Below are positions 31,601-38,615 of a stretch of 64,000 nucleotides of DNA, one piece after another (position 1 is the stretch's first letter; the number at the start of each line of letters is the position of its first letter). Origin of the DNA: Oryzicola mucosus (GTDB taxonomy: Bacteria; Pseudomonadota; Alphaproteobacteria; Rhizobiales; Rhizobiaceae); the NCBI RefSeq assembly GCF_014534685.1, contig NZ_JACVVX010000001.1:1256501-1320500 (forward strand), written 5' to 3'. Made by a program: the position numbers and the translations under genes. The notes beneath the pieces are model-generated. The model made no database searches and was not told the origin of the DNA. It saw nothing but the letters and a program-made list of their open reading frames with translations.

Positions 31601-32019
31601 ATGGTGGCGGCGCCCAGAAGCAGCGTTTCCTGGCGGCCGCGCAGATGCAGGATGCGGTCGGTGAAGATGTGGCCGCGCTCGAGATCGTTGGCGAGTTGCA
31701 CCTCGTCGATGGCGACGAAGGCCGCATCGGTTTCGCGCGGCATGGCCTCGACGGTGCAGACGGAATAGCGTGCGCCGCGCGGGAGGATTTTCTCTTCGCC
31801 GGTGACGAGCGATACTTTGTGCGCTCCGACCTTTTCGCACAGGCGGGTGTAGACCTCGCGAGCCAGAAGCCTCAGCGGCAGGCCGATGATGCCGCTTTCA
31901 TGCGCCACCATGCGCTCGATGGCCAGATGCGTCTTGCCGGTGTTGGTAGGCCCCAACACGGCGGTGACATCGCGACCGGAAAGGATGAGGGGATCGTTCG
32001 GCTTGGGATGGACATTCAT
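28681..32019 (-). CDS. SUV3-like DEAD/DEAH-box RNA helicase with long disordered tail
   Basis: A 1112-residue protein. Walker A is GPTNTGKT at residues 23-30 and the DEVQ box is at 105-108. GAATMR and motif VI QIAGRAGR complete a helicase core like that of mitochondrial SUV3. A mid-region of about 400 residues is followed by a tail of roughly 300 residues, first Ala/Glu/Pro-rich, then rich in Gly, Arg, Lys, Gln and Asn, as in many RNA-binding condensate-forming proteins. The start MNVHPKPNDP was chosen over an upstream in-frame codon. RNA remodelling or decay is inferred from the family. Confidence 0.88.
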   Translation of the reverse strand: MNVHPKPNDPLILSGRDVTAVLGPTNTGKTHLAIERMVAHESGIIGLPLRLLAREVYTRLCEKVGAHKVSLVTGEEKILPRGARYSVCTVEAMPRETDAAFVAIDEVQLANDLERGHIFTDRILHLRGRQETLLLGAATMRGILEKLLRGISVVTRPRLSHLAYAGSKKLTRLPRRSAIVAFSAGEVYAIAELIRRQQGGAAVVLGALSPRTRNAQVALYQSGDVDYLIATDAIGMGLNLDVDHVAFAQNRKFDGFQYRQLTAAELGQIAGRAGRHLRDGTFGVTGRVDPFEDELVERIEGHAFDPVKVLQWRTAKFDFTSLDALQRSIETPAPVEGLTRALPAVDAQALDTLSKDPAIRALATGRERVALLWEACVLPDYRRIAPAQHADLIASIYDDLARRGHVDENYMAEQVRRADSMEGDIDTLSHRIAQIRTWTFVSNRPGWLADPAHWQEKTRDIEDRLSDALHERLTKRFVDRRTSVLMRRLRENTMLEAEISPSGSVVVEGHHVGELQGFRFTADQSAGGEDAKAVKAAAQKALAAEFEARAERFSASPNGDIALGSDGVVRWIGAPIATLVDGEDTLRPRAVLLADEQLTGPARDKVAARVDRFVNFQIETLLKPLNDLKNADQLSGIGRGIAFRLVENYGLINRRDIAEEVKSLDQEGRAALRRLGVRFGAYHIFIPALIKPAPAGLLTLLWALKNDGKDNAGFGDVINALASGRTSVVIDPTFDKNFYKLAGYRNLGRRAVRVDILERLADLIRPAIAWKPGTGARPDGAYDGGTFIVTPPMMSILGATSDDMEEILKGLGYRGDPKPATEVKGRIEAIETAAREAAEAALRKAAEKAAEAVAVPAAEISPEPEAVDAAAMTLDADAEQPAETVAEASVADAAPVEVAEESPAEELSSEAPAEEAVVGAAAEEPAAEIAAEPEAATVAEPEAAASPAEAAPAAADDAAPATAAAAPAEPVEEPKPILIWRQGRFEQRPRHQHRRDQHGAAREGQKEGNREGQREGQPRRGKPQHERKPGGGKPPFAGNAGGKPNFAGNDSAKGERRDGRPQNDNGRKGQPKGPHQGGKPNFQPKPREERPVRVDPDSPFAKLAALRDQLKK

Positions 32020-32545
32020 CGTCGAATTACAGTCCTTGTCGCCGGAATCTCCGGAGAGCGGGCGCCCGCCACCCGACACATAGGATTTTGCAAGCCCGGT
32101 TGAAAGCACAATGTTGCAGATTGTCGTTTGGAACGAGTCTCGAACGAATCAGCGACAAAAGGCCTACTTGCCGCAGAATCCTGCCTTGCTGCCGCAACAT
32201 ATGGATTTTCGGCACTGATGTAGCACCAGATGCTGAATCAGAAAAAGCTGGGAAAGCCGGCTATACGCTCTGGCGGAGTCAAGCCGTTGCTGGCGGCTGC
32301 CGATGAAGCCGTCCATTTGGGCTAAATCATTGAAGCTACATCGGTTTCCAGAGATTCAGGCCTGCTCTGATCGGTCTGAGAGCGTGACGATGACGGGCGG
32401 ATACCAAACGGAACCGAATGGCGGGGTAGGAAGCCTGCCGGTGGCTCTTCCCGGTTTGTTCCTGAGCAAACGGCTGGTTTTCAACAGCTTTTCCACCTGT
32501 TGTGCACAGGTCGACTGCCACTTTTCCACACCCTGAAACGAGAAC
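32020..32545. other. Intergenic region between helicase gene and phaB
   Basis: About 530 bases without a supported gene. The helicase promoter must lie at its left end. Near 32485-32532 two CTTTTCCAC motifs flank a TTGTGCACAGG palindrome, which loosely resembles DnaA boxes. No other structure was recognised. Confidence 0.5.
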
Positions 32546-32576
32546 GGCGCCACTGGCGCCGTTTCAATCAAGAGAC
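32546..32576 (-). terminator. Terminator after phaB
   Basis: Hairpin AACGGCGCCA/TGGCGCCGTT, 10 base pairs with a single-base loop, located 12 bases after the phaB stop on the minus strand and followed by CTCGTTTC. Confidence 0.6.
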
Positions 32577-32587
32577 GTCATAAGAGG

Positions 32588-33313
32588 TCAGGCGAAATAC
32601 TGACCGCCATTGGCTGATATGGTCGATCCAGTGATAAAACCGGCCTCGTCCGAGGCCAGGAACACGACGCAGCGGGCGATTTCCTCGGCTTCGCCGAGCC
32701 GTCCAACCGGAATCTGCGCGATGATGGATTCGCGCACTTTCTCCGGCACGGCCATGACCATGTCCGTGGCGATATAGCCTGGGCAGATGGCGTTGACGGT
32801 GATGCCGGCGCGGGCGCCTTCCTGGGCGAGCGCCTTGGTGAAGCCGAGATCGCCCGCTTTGGCGGCGGAGTAGTTGACCTGCCCGAGCTGGCCCTTCTGG
32901 CCGTTGATCGAGGAGATGGTGATGACGCGACCGAATTTGCGCTCGCGCATGCCGCCCCAGAGGGGATGGGTCATGTTGAACACGCCGCTGAGATTGGTGT
33001 CGATGACCTCGCGCCATTGCTGCGGCGTCATCTTGTGGAACAGCGTGTCGCGGGTGATGCCGGCATTGTTGACCAGCACGGAGACGGGGCCGAGATCGGC
33101 TTCAACCTGGGCGATGCCGGCGGCGCAGGCCTCATATTCGGCCACGGACCATTTGTAGACGGGGATGCCGGTCTCGTCCTTGAACCTCTGCGCGGCTTCG
33201 TCATTGCCGGCATAGTTGGCGGCAACGGAATAGCCGGCATTCTTGAGGGCAACCGAGATGGCCGCTCCGATGCCGCGCGTTCCCCCTGTAACGAGTGCTG
33301 TTTTGGATGTCAT
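32588..33313 (-). CDS. phaB: Acetoacetyl-CoA reductase
   Basis: Reduces acetoacetyl-CoA to (R)-3-hydroxybutyryl-CoA with NADPH, the second step of polyhydroxybutyrate synthesis. The 241-residue short-chain dehydrogenase has TGGTRGIG at residues 9-16, NNAG at 82-85, the catalytic Ser near 134 and YSAAK at 148-152. NGGQYFA at the C terminus is typical. It sits directly downstream of phaA, separated by a palindromic repeat. The polymerase gene phaC is not in this window. Confidence 0.96.
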   Translation of the reverse strand: MTSKTALVTGGTRGIGAAISVALKNAGYSVAANYAGNDEAAQRFKDETGIPVYKWSVAEYEACAAGIAQVEADLGPVSVLVNNAGITRDTLFHKMTPQQWREVIDTNLSGVFNMTHPLWGGMRERKFGRVITISSINGQKGQLGQVNYSAAKAGDLGFTKALAQEGARAGITVNAICPGYIATDMVMAVPEKVRESIIAQIPVGRLGEAEEIARCVVFLASDEAGFITGSTISANGGQYFA

Positions 33314-33340
33314 TGCAGGTCGTTCCTCCCCTTTGTTGAA

Positions 33341-33413
33341 GCGAGTAGCGAGTAGCCAATAGCGAATAGGGAAAGGGTCTCCCTATTCGCTACTCCCTAT
33401 TCGCCATTCGCTG
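33341..33413. repeat. Short imperfect palindromic repeat between phaA and phaB
   Basis: Tandem GCGAGTAG/GCGAATAGG units are followed by their complements CCTATTCGC/CTACTCC, forming a long imperfect hairpin. It belongs to a different repeat family from the CCTCATCC elements. Confidence 0.75.
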
Positions 33414-33416
33414 TTC

Positions 33417-34601
33417 TCAGATCGCTTCCACGCACATCGCCACGCCCATGCCGCCGCCGATGCACAAAGTGGCGAGGCCTTTCTTGCCGCCGCGGCGGCG
33501 CAGTTCGTGGACGAGCGTGTTGAACACGCGCGCGCCCGATGCGCCGATCGGGTGGCCGATAGCGATGGCGCCGCCATTGACGTTGACGATGTCGGGGTTC
33601 CAGCCCATGTCCTTGTTCACGGCGCAGGCCTGGGCCGCGAAGGCCTCATTGGCTTCGACCAGATCGAGATCGGCGACCGACCAGCCGGCCTTTTCCAGCG
33701 CCTTGCGCGATGCGGGGATCGGGCCGGTGCCCATGATCTGCGGGTCGACGCCGGCGGTGGCCCAGGAAACGATGCGCACCAGCGGTGTCAGGCCGCGCCG
33801 TGCGGCTTCGGATTCCGTCATCAGGACAACGGCGGCCGCGCCGTCATTGATGCCCGAGGCGTTGCCGGCGGTGACGGTGCCTTCCTTGTCGAAAGCCGGC
33901 TTCAGCTTGGCGATGGCGTCGATGGTGGTGCCGTGGCGGATATACTCGTCCTGATCGACGATGGTGTCGCCCTTGCGGCCCTTGATGGTGACCGGAGCGA
34001 TCTCGTCGGCAAACCTGCCGGCCTTCTGCGCCGCTTCGGCCTTGTTCTGCGAGGCGACGGCGAAGGCGTCTTGCTCGTCGCGGGTCAACTGCCATTTGCG
34101 GGCGACGTTCTCGGCCGTGTTGCCCATGTGATAGCCGTAGAAGGCATCGGTCAGGCCGTCCTTGATCATGGTGTCGATCATCTTGAAGTCGCCCATCTTC
34201 ACGCCGCCGCGCAGATGCTGGCAATGCGGCGCCATGGACATGGACTCCTGACCGCCGGCAACGATGATGGTGGCGTCGCCGGTCTGGATCTGCTGCATGC
34301 CGATGGCGATGGTGCGCAGGCCGGAGCCGCAGAGCTGGTTCAGGCCCCAGGCGGTGGCTTCCTGCGGAATGCCGGCTGCCATGGCAGCCTGTCGTGCGGG
34401 ATTCTGGCCTTCGCCCGCCGACAGGATCTGGCCGAGGATCACCTCGTCGACTTCCTTGGGATCGACGCCGGCGCGCTCGAGCGCTGCCTTGATCGCCACC
34501 GCGCCCAGTTGGTGAGCCGGCGTATTGGCGAAGGCGCCATTGAAGGAACCGACGGGAGTGCGGGCTGCACTGACGACGACGATGGCATCGGAAGCGGGCA
34601 T
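33417..34601 (-). CDS. phaA: Acetyl-CoA acetyltransferase
   Basis: Condenses two acetyl-CoA to acetoacetyl-CoA, the first step of polyhydroxybutyrate synthesis. The 394-residue thiolase has the acyl-accepting Cys91 in NQLCGSG, His350 in GHPIGASG and Cys380 in CIGGGMG, the complete catalytic set. It forms phaAB with the gene below and is divergent from its presumed regulator phaR. Confidence 0.96.
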   Translation of the reverse strand: MPASDAIVVVSAARTPVGSFNGAFANTPAHQLGAVAIKAALERAGVDPKEVDEVILGQILSAGEGQNPARQAAMAAGIPQEATAWGLNQLCGSGLRTIAIGMQQIQTGDATIIVAGGQESMSMAPHCQHLRGGVKMGDFKMIDTMIKDGLTDAFYGYHMGNTAENVARKWQLTRDEQDAFAVASQNKAEAAQKAGRFADEIAPVTIKGRKGDTIVDQDEYIRHGTTIDAIAKLKPAFDKEGTVTAGNASGINDGAAAVVLMTESEAARRGLTPLVRIVSWATAGVDPQIMGTGPIPASRKALEKAGWSVADLDLVEANEAFAAQACAVNKDMGWNPDIVNVNGGAIAIGHPIGASGARVFNTLVHELRRRGGKKGLATLCIGGGMGVAMCVEAI

Positions 34602-34732
34602 TTCGATCTCCGTGGACGCTGCGCAGCTTGGCTGCTGGTGCTTTTATATGGTCCCTGTTTCTTGCCGGTTCCATGATCCGAGTCAAACCGAAATAACTTT
34701 GCGCAGTCAAAGGCGCCTACGCCTTTCGAATT

Positions 34733-34782
34733 GCTGCACAAATGTTGCGCAGCATTTTTTCCGTGCTATTTTCTGCACTGCA
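34733..34782. promoter_or_regulatory. Candidate PhaR operator region
   Basis: Inverted repeat GCTGC-N11-GCAGC (34733-34753) and a TGCACTGCA motif (34774-34782) lie in the divergent phaA-phaR space. PhaR repressors of other alphaproteobacteria bind TGC-rich CTGC/GCAG inverted repeats. Spacing differs from the known sites, so this is tentative. Confidence 0.45.
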
Positions 34783-34886
34783 CAAAGCACTTGGAGATGG
34801 AGCGCTTTTGCGCTTATCCTTGCGAAAACAGAAGAAATGTTGCCGGCTGCTTACAGTGCATCCCGGTCTCTCGAGGAGGATTGCCA

Positions 34887-35495
34887 ATGCCTGCTAAAGA
34901 CGAACCGGTGGTCATCAAGAAATACGCCAATCGCCGTCTCTACAACACAGGCACCAGCACCTATGTCACGCTCGAAGACCTGGCCACGATGGTCAAGAAG
35001 GGCGAGGAATTCACCGTCCAGGACGCGAAATCCGGCGACGACATCACCCACCCCGTTCTGACGCAGATCATCTTCGAGCTCGAGAACAAGGACGGGCAGA
35101 ACATGCTGCCCATTCCGTTCCTGCGCCAGCTCATCGCCTTTTACGGCGACCAGATGCAGATGATCGTGCCGAGCTTCCTCGAACAGTCGATGATGGCGTT
35201 TTCCAAGGAGCAGGAGCGGTTTCGCGAGCAGATGAAAACCAGCTTCGGCAAGGCGCCGATCGACATGCTGCCGATGACCGTCCCGATCAAGGCGCTGGAG
35301 GAGCAGACGCGGCGCAACATGGAAATGTTCCAGAACGCGATGCGGATGTTCACGCCGTTCCCCAATGCGGGCCAGCTGGCACAAGCGGATGCCGAACCCG
35401 CGGGCAAGGACGCCGCGTCCGAAAAGTCCGGCGACCTGCAGGAACTCAAGCAGCAGATCGCTGCGATGCAGCGCAAGATCGACTCGCTGAGCTGA
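34887..35495 (+). CDS. phaR: Polyhydroxyalkanoate synthesis repressor PhaR
   Basis: A 202-residue cytosolic repressor that also binds PHB granules. The N-terminal PHB/PHA accumulation regulator domain is VVIKKYANRRLYNTGTSTYV, the family signature. It is followed by the MQMIVPSFLEQSMMAF segment and a C-terminal coiled coil (LQELKQQIAAMQRKI). The start was set by GAGGAGGA six bases before the ATG. It probably controls phaAB and itself from the shared upstream region. Confidence 0.94.
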   Translation: MPAKDEPVVIKKYANRRLYNTGTSTYVTLEDLATMVKKGEEFTVQDAKSGDDITHPVLTQIIFELENKDGQNMLPIPFLRQLIAFYGDQMQMIVPSFLEQSMMAFSKEQERFREQMKTSFGKAPIDMLPMTVPIKALEEQTRRNMEMFQNAMRMFTPFPNAGQLAQADAEPAGKDAASEKSGDLQELKQQIAAMQRKIDSLS

Positions 35496-35566
35496 TCGTT
35501 CCAAAGAGCTGCCAAAGTGCCGCGCCGCGGCTTCACCGCGCGAAGCCTTTTACCGTCCATCTTTTG

Positions 35567-35587
35567 CCGCCGCAGGCGGTTTTTTTG
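35567..35587 (+). terminator. Rho-independent terminator of phaR
   Basis: CCGCC-GCA-GGCGG stem-loop followed by an unbroken run of seven T. Confidence 0.85.
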
Positions 35588-35608
35588 TGAAAGACCTGGA
35601 GACCAAGC

Positions 35609-36037
35609 ATGTCCGAACTCACCCTGGCCAAGGCCAACACCATCATCGAAATCGCCTTGGCCAAAGCCGCCGAGCAGAAGTTCAAGCCGCTGGCGGTGGT
35701 GGTGCTGGATGCGGGCGGGCACACGATTGCGCTGCAGCGCCAGGACGGCGCGCCGTTCATGCGTCATGAGGTTGCCGCCGGCAAGGCGTTCGGCGCCATC
35801 GCGATGGGCTCAAGCTCGCGCGCGCTGGGGCAGGCGGCCATCGAGCGGCCGCATTTCTTCCAGGGTCTCGCCGGCGTTTCGGGCGGCCGCATCATACCGG
35901 TGCCGGGCGGCGTGCTGATCCGCGACGCTTCGGGCGCTGCCGTCGGTTCGGTCGGCATCTCCGGCGATACATCGGACAATGACGAAGCGGCCGCGGTCGC
36001 CGGCATCGAAGCCGCGGGCTTTACCGCGGGCGTTTAA
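35609..36037 (+). CDS. GlcG/HbpS family protein
   Basis: A 142-residue protein of the GlcG/HbpS (DUF336) family: LTLAKANTIIEIALAKA, the central VVVLDAGGHTIALQRQDGA strand pair and GGRIIPVPGGVLIRD. Members bind haem or act in two-carbon or glycol metabolism; most are uncharacterised. It lies after the phaR terminator with its own ribosome site (CTGGAGA). Its role here is unknown. Confidence 0.85.
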   Translation: MSELTLAKANTIIEIALAKAAEQKFKPLAVVVLDAGGHTIALQRQDGAPFMRHEVAAGKAFGAIAMGSSSRALGQAAIERPHFFQGLAGVSGGRIIPVPGGVLIRDASGAAVGSVGISGDTSDNDEAAAVAGIEAAGFTAGV

Positions 36038-36049
36038 GGAGCACTGTTT

Positions 36050-36335
36050 CCTTCTCCCCTTGCGGGAGAAGGTGCCCCAAAGGGCGGATGAGGGGTGCTG
36101 GAAGAAACGAGGCTTCTGAAAGACAATTGATATCAATTGCTTGGAGAGCCTTATCCGCCGACCGCTCGCTCCGTCCAACACCCCTCATCCGACCTCCCCT
36201 TCGACAAGCTCAGGGTCGGCCACCCCCGGCCCTCCGCTTGGGCTCAGGGCGTTCATCGCTTCAATCGACAAATCGTTGTCGATTGATCGGCTTCGCCGAC
36301 CGCTCTTCACCCCGCAGGGGGAGAAGGGACCGGCG
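36050..36335. repeat. Palindromic repeat cluster, copies 3a and 3b
   Basis: A half element (36050-36097: CTTCTCCCC...GGGGAGAAG-like arms, ending GATGAGGGG) is followed by a larger composite (36180-36335) starting CCCCTCATCC. The larger element contains a segment with CGACAAATCGTTGTCG that recurs near 46660. Between them lies a perfect 16-base palindrome (36124-36139). The region is between convergent genes and holds no gene. Confidence 0.8.
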
Positions 36336-36345
36336 CGTAGGCACC

Positions 36346-37347
36346 TCACCGGAAGGCCGGGATGACCTCGCGGCCGTAGCGAGCGATGATCTCTTCCTCC
36401 TCGCCGCTGTCGAGATAGATGTTGAACTGGGTGACGCCGCCGTCCTTGAGCGTGTTGATCTTGGCGATGTGGTCTTCCGGCTCGCCCAGCACGCAGAAGC
36501 TCTCCACCACGTCGGGCGTGATGAAGTCGAGATAGGCGTTGTCGCTCTGGCCGTGCTTGGAATAGTCGTAGCCACGGCGCTTTTCGATGTAGCTGGTCAG
36601 GCTGCTCGGGACGAGGTCGCTGTCGGAGCCATATTTCTCGACGATGTCGGCGACGTGGTTGCCGACCATGGCGGGGAACCATTTGGTCGCCTCGATCGCC
36701 TTGGCCTTGTCGCCGAAATAGGCGGGGGCGGCGGCCATGGAGCGGAAGTTCGACATGTCGCGGCCCGCCGCCTTGCCAGCCTCGAGACACTGGTCGGTGA
36801 ACCATTTGCACAGGCCCGGCTCGGCGATCTGCAGCACCACGCCATCGGCATGCTCGCCGGCGGTCTTCAGCGCCAGCGGGCCGTAGGCGGCGATCCAGGA
36901 CGGCATTTCATGGCCGACGGCCCAGGGGAAGTGCACCGGCTCGGGCGACTCGCCATAGACCACCTGTTCGCCGCGCACCATGGCTTGGGTCTTCTGGATG
37001 AACTCGGCGACGCGCTTGAGCGTGGCCGGCTTGAAGCCCATGACGCGGCGCGAGGAATCGCCGCGGCCGACGCCGAGGTCGAAGCGGCCGCCGCTCTGCT
37101 TGGACAGCGAGCCGAAGATGGAGGCGGCGACCGACCAGTCGCGCACGTCTGGATTGGTCACCAACGGGCCGAAGCGCATCTTGGTGGTGTGCTCCATGCA
37201 CATGGCGATGGCGGCATAGCAGTCGCGCCAGAGAATGTGCGAATCGTAGAACCAGCAATAGTCGAAGCCGGCATATTCGGCCGCGCGGACGAGGTAGCGG
37301 GCGCGGTCGGCTTCGACGAAGCCCTTGAACGTAATTCCGAATTCCAT
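36346..37347 (-). CDS. LLM-class oxidoreductase, probable F420-dependent
   Basis: A 333-residue luciferase-like TIM barrel: MEFGITFKGFVEADRARYL, then GRFDLGVGRGDSSRRVMG, the cofactor phosphate loop. GHEMPSWIAAYGPLALKTAGEHADG forms the central barrel strands. It resembles the LLM subfamily annotated as F420-dependent and lies at the end of the F420 biosynthesis locus. The cofactor assignment is therefore by family plus context. The substrate is unknown. A palindromic repeat separates it from fgd. Confidence 0.82.
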   Translation of the reverse strand: MEFGITFKGFVEADRARYLVRAAEYAGFDYCWFYDSHILWRDCYAAIAMCMEHTTKMRFGPLVTNPDVRDWSVAASIFGSLSKQSGGRFDLGVGRGDSSRRVMGFKPATLKRVAEFIQKTQAMVRGEQVVYGESPEPVHFPWAVGHEMPSWIAAYGPLALKTAGEHADGVVLQIAEPGLCKWFTDQCLEAGKAAGRDMSNFRSMAAAPAYFGDKAKAIEATKWFPAMVGNHVADIVEKYGSDSDLVPSSLTSYIEKRRGYDYSKHGQSDNAYLDFITPDVVESFCVLGEPEDHIAKINTLKDGGVTQFNIYLDSGEEEEIIARYGREVIPAFR

Positions 37348-37388
37348 TTTTTACCCTCCTGAGGTTTGATTCTCGGTCGACGATCCAG

Positions 37389-37518
37389 CCCCTCATCCGC
37401 CCTTCGGGCTACCTTCTCTCCGTTGGGGAGAAGGGACTGCGCCTGCCTTTGTCGCGCTCCTTTCCCCAGCGGGAGAGGGTGGCCGAGCGAAGCGGGTGCA
37501 TCAGTACGGTGAGGGGTA
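37389..37518. repeat. Palindromic intergenic repeat, copy 4
   Basis: Starts CCCCTCATCCGCCC and ends CGGTGAGGGGT; inner arms CCTTCTCTCC/GGGGAGAAGG and a second TTTCCCCAGCGGGAGAG stem. It fills most of the 227-base space between fgd and the downstream LLM gene. Confidence 0.8.
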
Positions 37519-37574
37519 GGCTGGCGATCCCTGTTCGGTTGGTCTTGGTTTGGTTGTTGCGTTGTCGTTTGATC

Positions 37575-38582
37575 TCAGCCGAACATCTTCCGGAGCTTCG
37601 GCAGCACGGTTTCCGAATAGAGCTTGAGGAAGCGCTTCTGGTCCGGGCCGGGGGCGTGGAAGACGAGGTGGTTGAAGCCGAGTTCGAGATAGGGGCGGAT
37701 GCGCTCAATATGTTCGTCCGCATCGGTCGAGACGATCCAGCGTTTCGCGGCGCGCTCGATGGGCAGCGCGTCGGCCAGCCGTTCCATTTCCAGCGGGTCT
37801 TCCACCGACATCTTTTCCTCGGGCGACAGGGACAATGCCGCCCAGAAGCGGGTGTCCTCCAAAGCGCGGTCGCGGTCCGTATCGAAGGAGACCTTCATCT
37901 CGATCATGCGGTCGATGGAATCGGGCGCGCGGCCAGCCTGTTCGAGACCGGCGGCCACGTTGGGCAACAGGGTTTCGGAATAGAGCTCGGGCGCCTTGCC
38001 TGACGTGCAGATGAAGCCGTCCGCGGCGCGGCCGGCATATTTGGCGATCAGCGGACCTGCGCCTGCGACATAGATGCGGACGGGGTTGTCGGGTCGGTCG
38101 TAGATGGTGGCGTTCTCGGTCTGGTAATACTCGCCGTCGAAGGTCACACGGTCCTCGGTGAACAGCTTTCGCATCAGTTCGACCGACTCGCGCAAGCGGG
38201 CGGAACGCACCTTCATCTCCGGCCATTCGACGCGGGTGGCGGGCACTTCGTTGAGCGATTCGCCCGTGCCGATACCCAGGATGACGCGGTCGGGAAACAG
38301 CGAGCCGAGCGTGCAGAAGGACTGCGCAACGATGGAGGGGTGGTAGCGGAAGGTCGGCGTCAGCACGCTGGTGCCCATCTCGATGCGCGAGGTCTTCGCA
38401 CCCAGCGCGCCCATCCACGACATGGCGAAGGGCGCATGCCCGCCGGTGTGCCGCCAGGGCTGGAAATGGTCGGAAATGAAGACGGAGTCGAAACCGGCTT
38501 CCTCCGCAGCCACGCCATAGGACAGGAGGTCGCTGGGGCTGAACTGTTCGGCCGAAGCCTTGTATCCGAGCTTGAGTGCCAC
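37575..38582 (-). CDS. fgd: F420-dependent glucose-6-phosphate dehydrogenase
   Basis: A 335-residue LLM-fold enzyme very close to mycobacterial FGD1 along its whole length: [42 protein letters not shown] and [10 protein letters not shown]-like segments. FGD1 active-site residues His40, Trp44 and Glu109 correspond to His39, Trp43 and Glu108. The phosphate ligands Lys198, Lys259 and Arg283 correspond to Lys196, Lys257 and Arg281. It should oxidise glucose-6-phosphate and reduce F420 to F420H2. It is 33 bases after the CofC-CofE gene, within the cofactor operon. Confidence 0.9.
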   Translation of the reverse strand: MALKLGYKASAEQFSPSDLLSYGVAAEEAGFDSVFISDHFQPWRHTGGHAPFAMSWMGALGAKTSRIEMGTSVLTPTFRYHPSIVAQSFCTLGSLFPDRVILGIGTGESLNEVPATRVEWPEMKVRSARLRESVELMRKLFTEDRVTFDGEYYQTENATIYDRPDNPVRIYVAGAGPLIAKYAGRAADGFICTSGKAPELYSETLLPNVAAGLEQAGRAPDSIDRMIEMKVSFDTDRDRALEDTRFWAALSLSPEEKMSVEDPLEMERLADALPIERAAKRWIVSTDADEHIERIRPYLELGFNHLVFHAPGPDQKRFLKLYSETVLPKLRKMFG

Positions 38583-38615
38583 TTTATCGTCTCCTATTAG
38601 CTCTTTCGGTGCCGG

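Noticed and set aside
29971-32103. 710-codon plus-strand frame opposite the helicase gene
   Set aside because: Shadow of the helicase core; no start context, no recognisable domain, composition typical of antisense frames.
32485-32532. Replication-origin-like DnaA boxes
   Set aside because: TTTTCCAC motifs differ from TTATCCACA, there are only two, and no origin genes (dnaA, hemE, parAB) are near.
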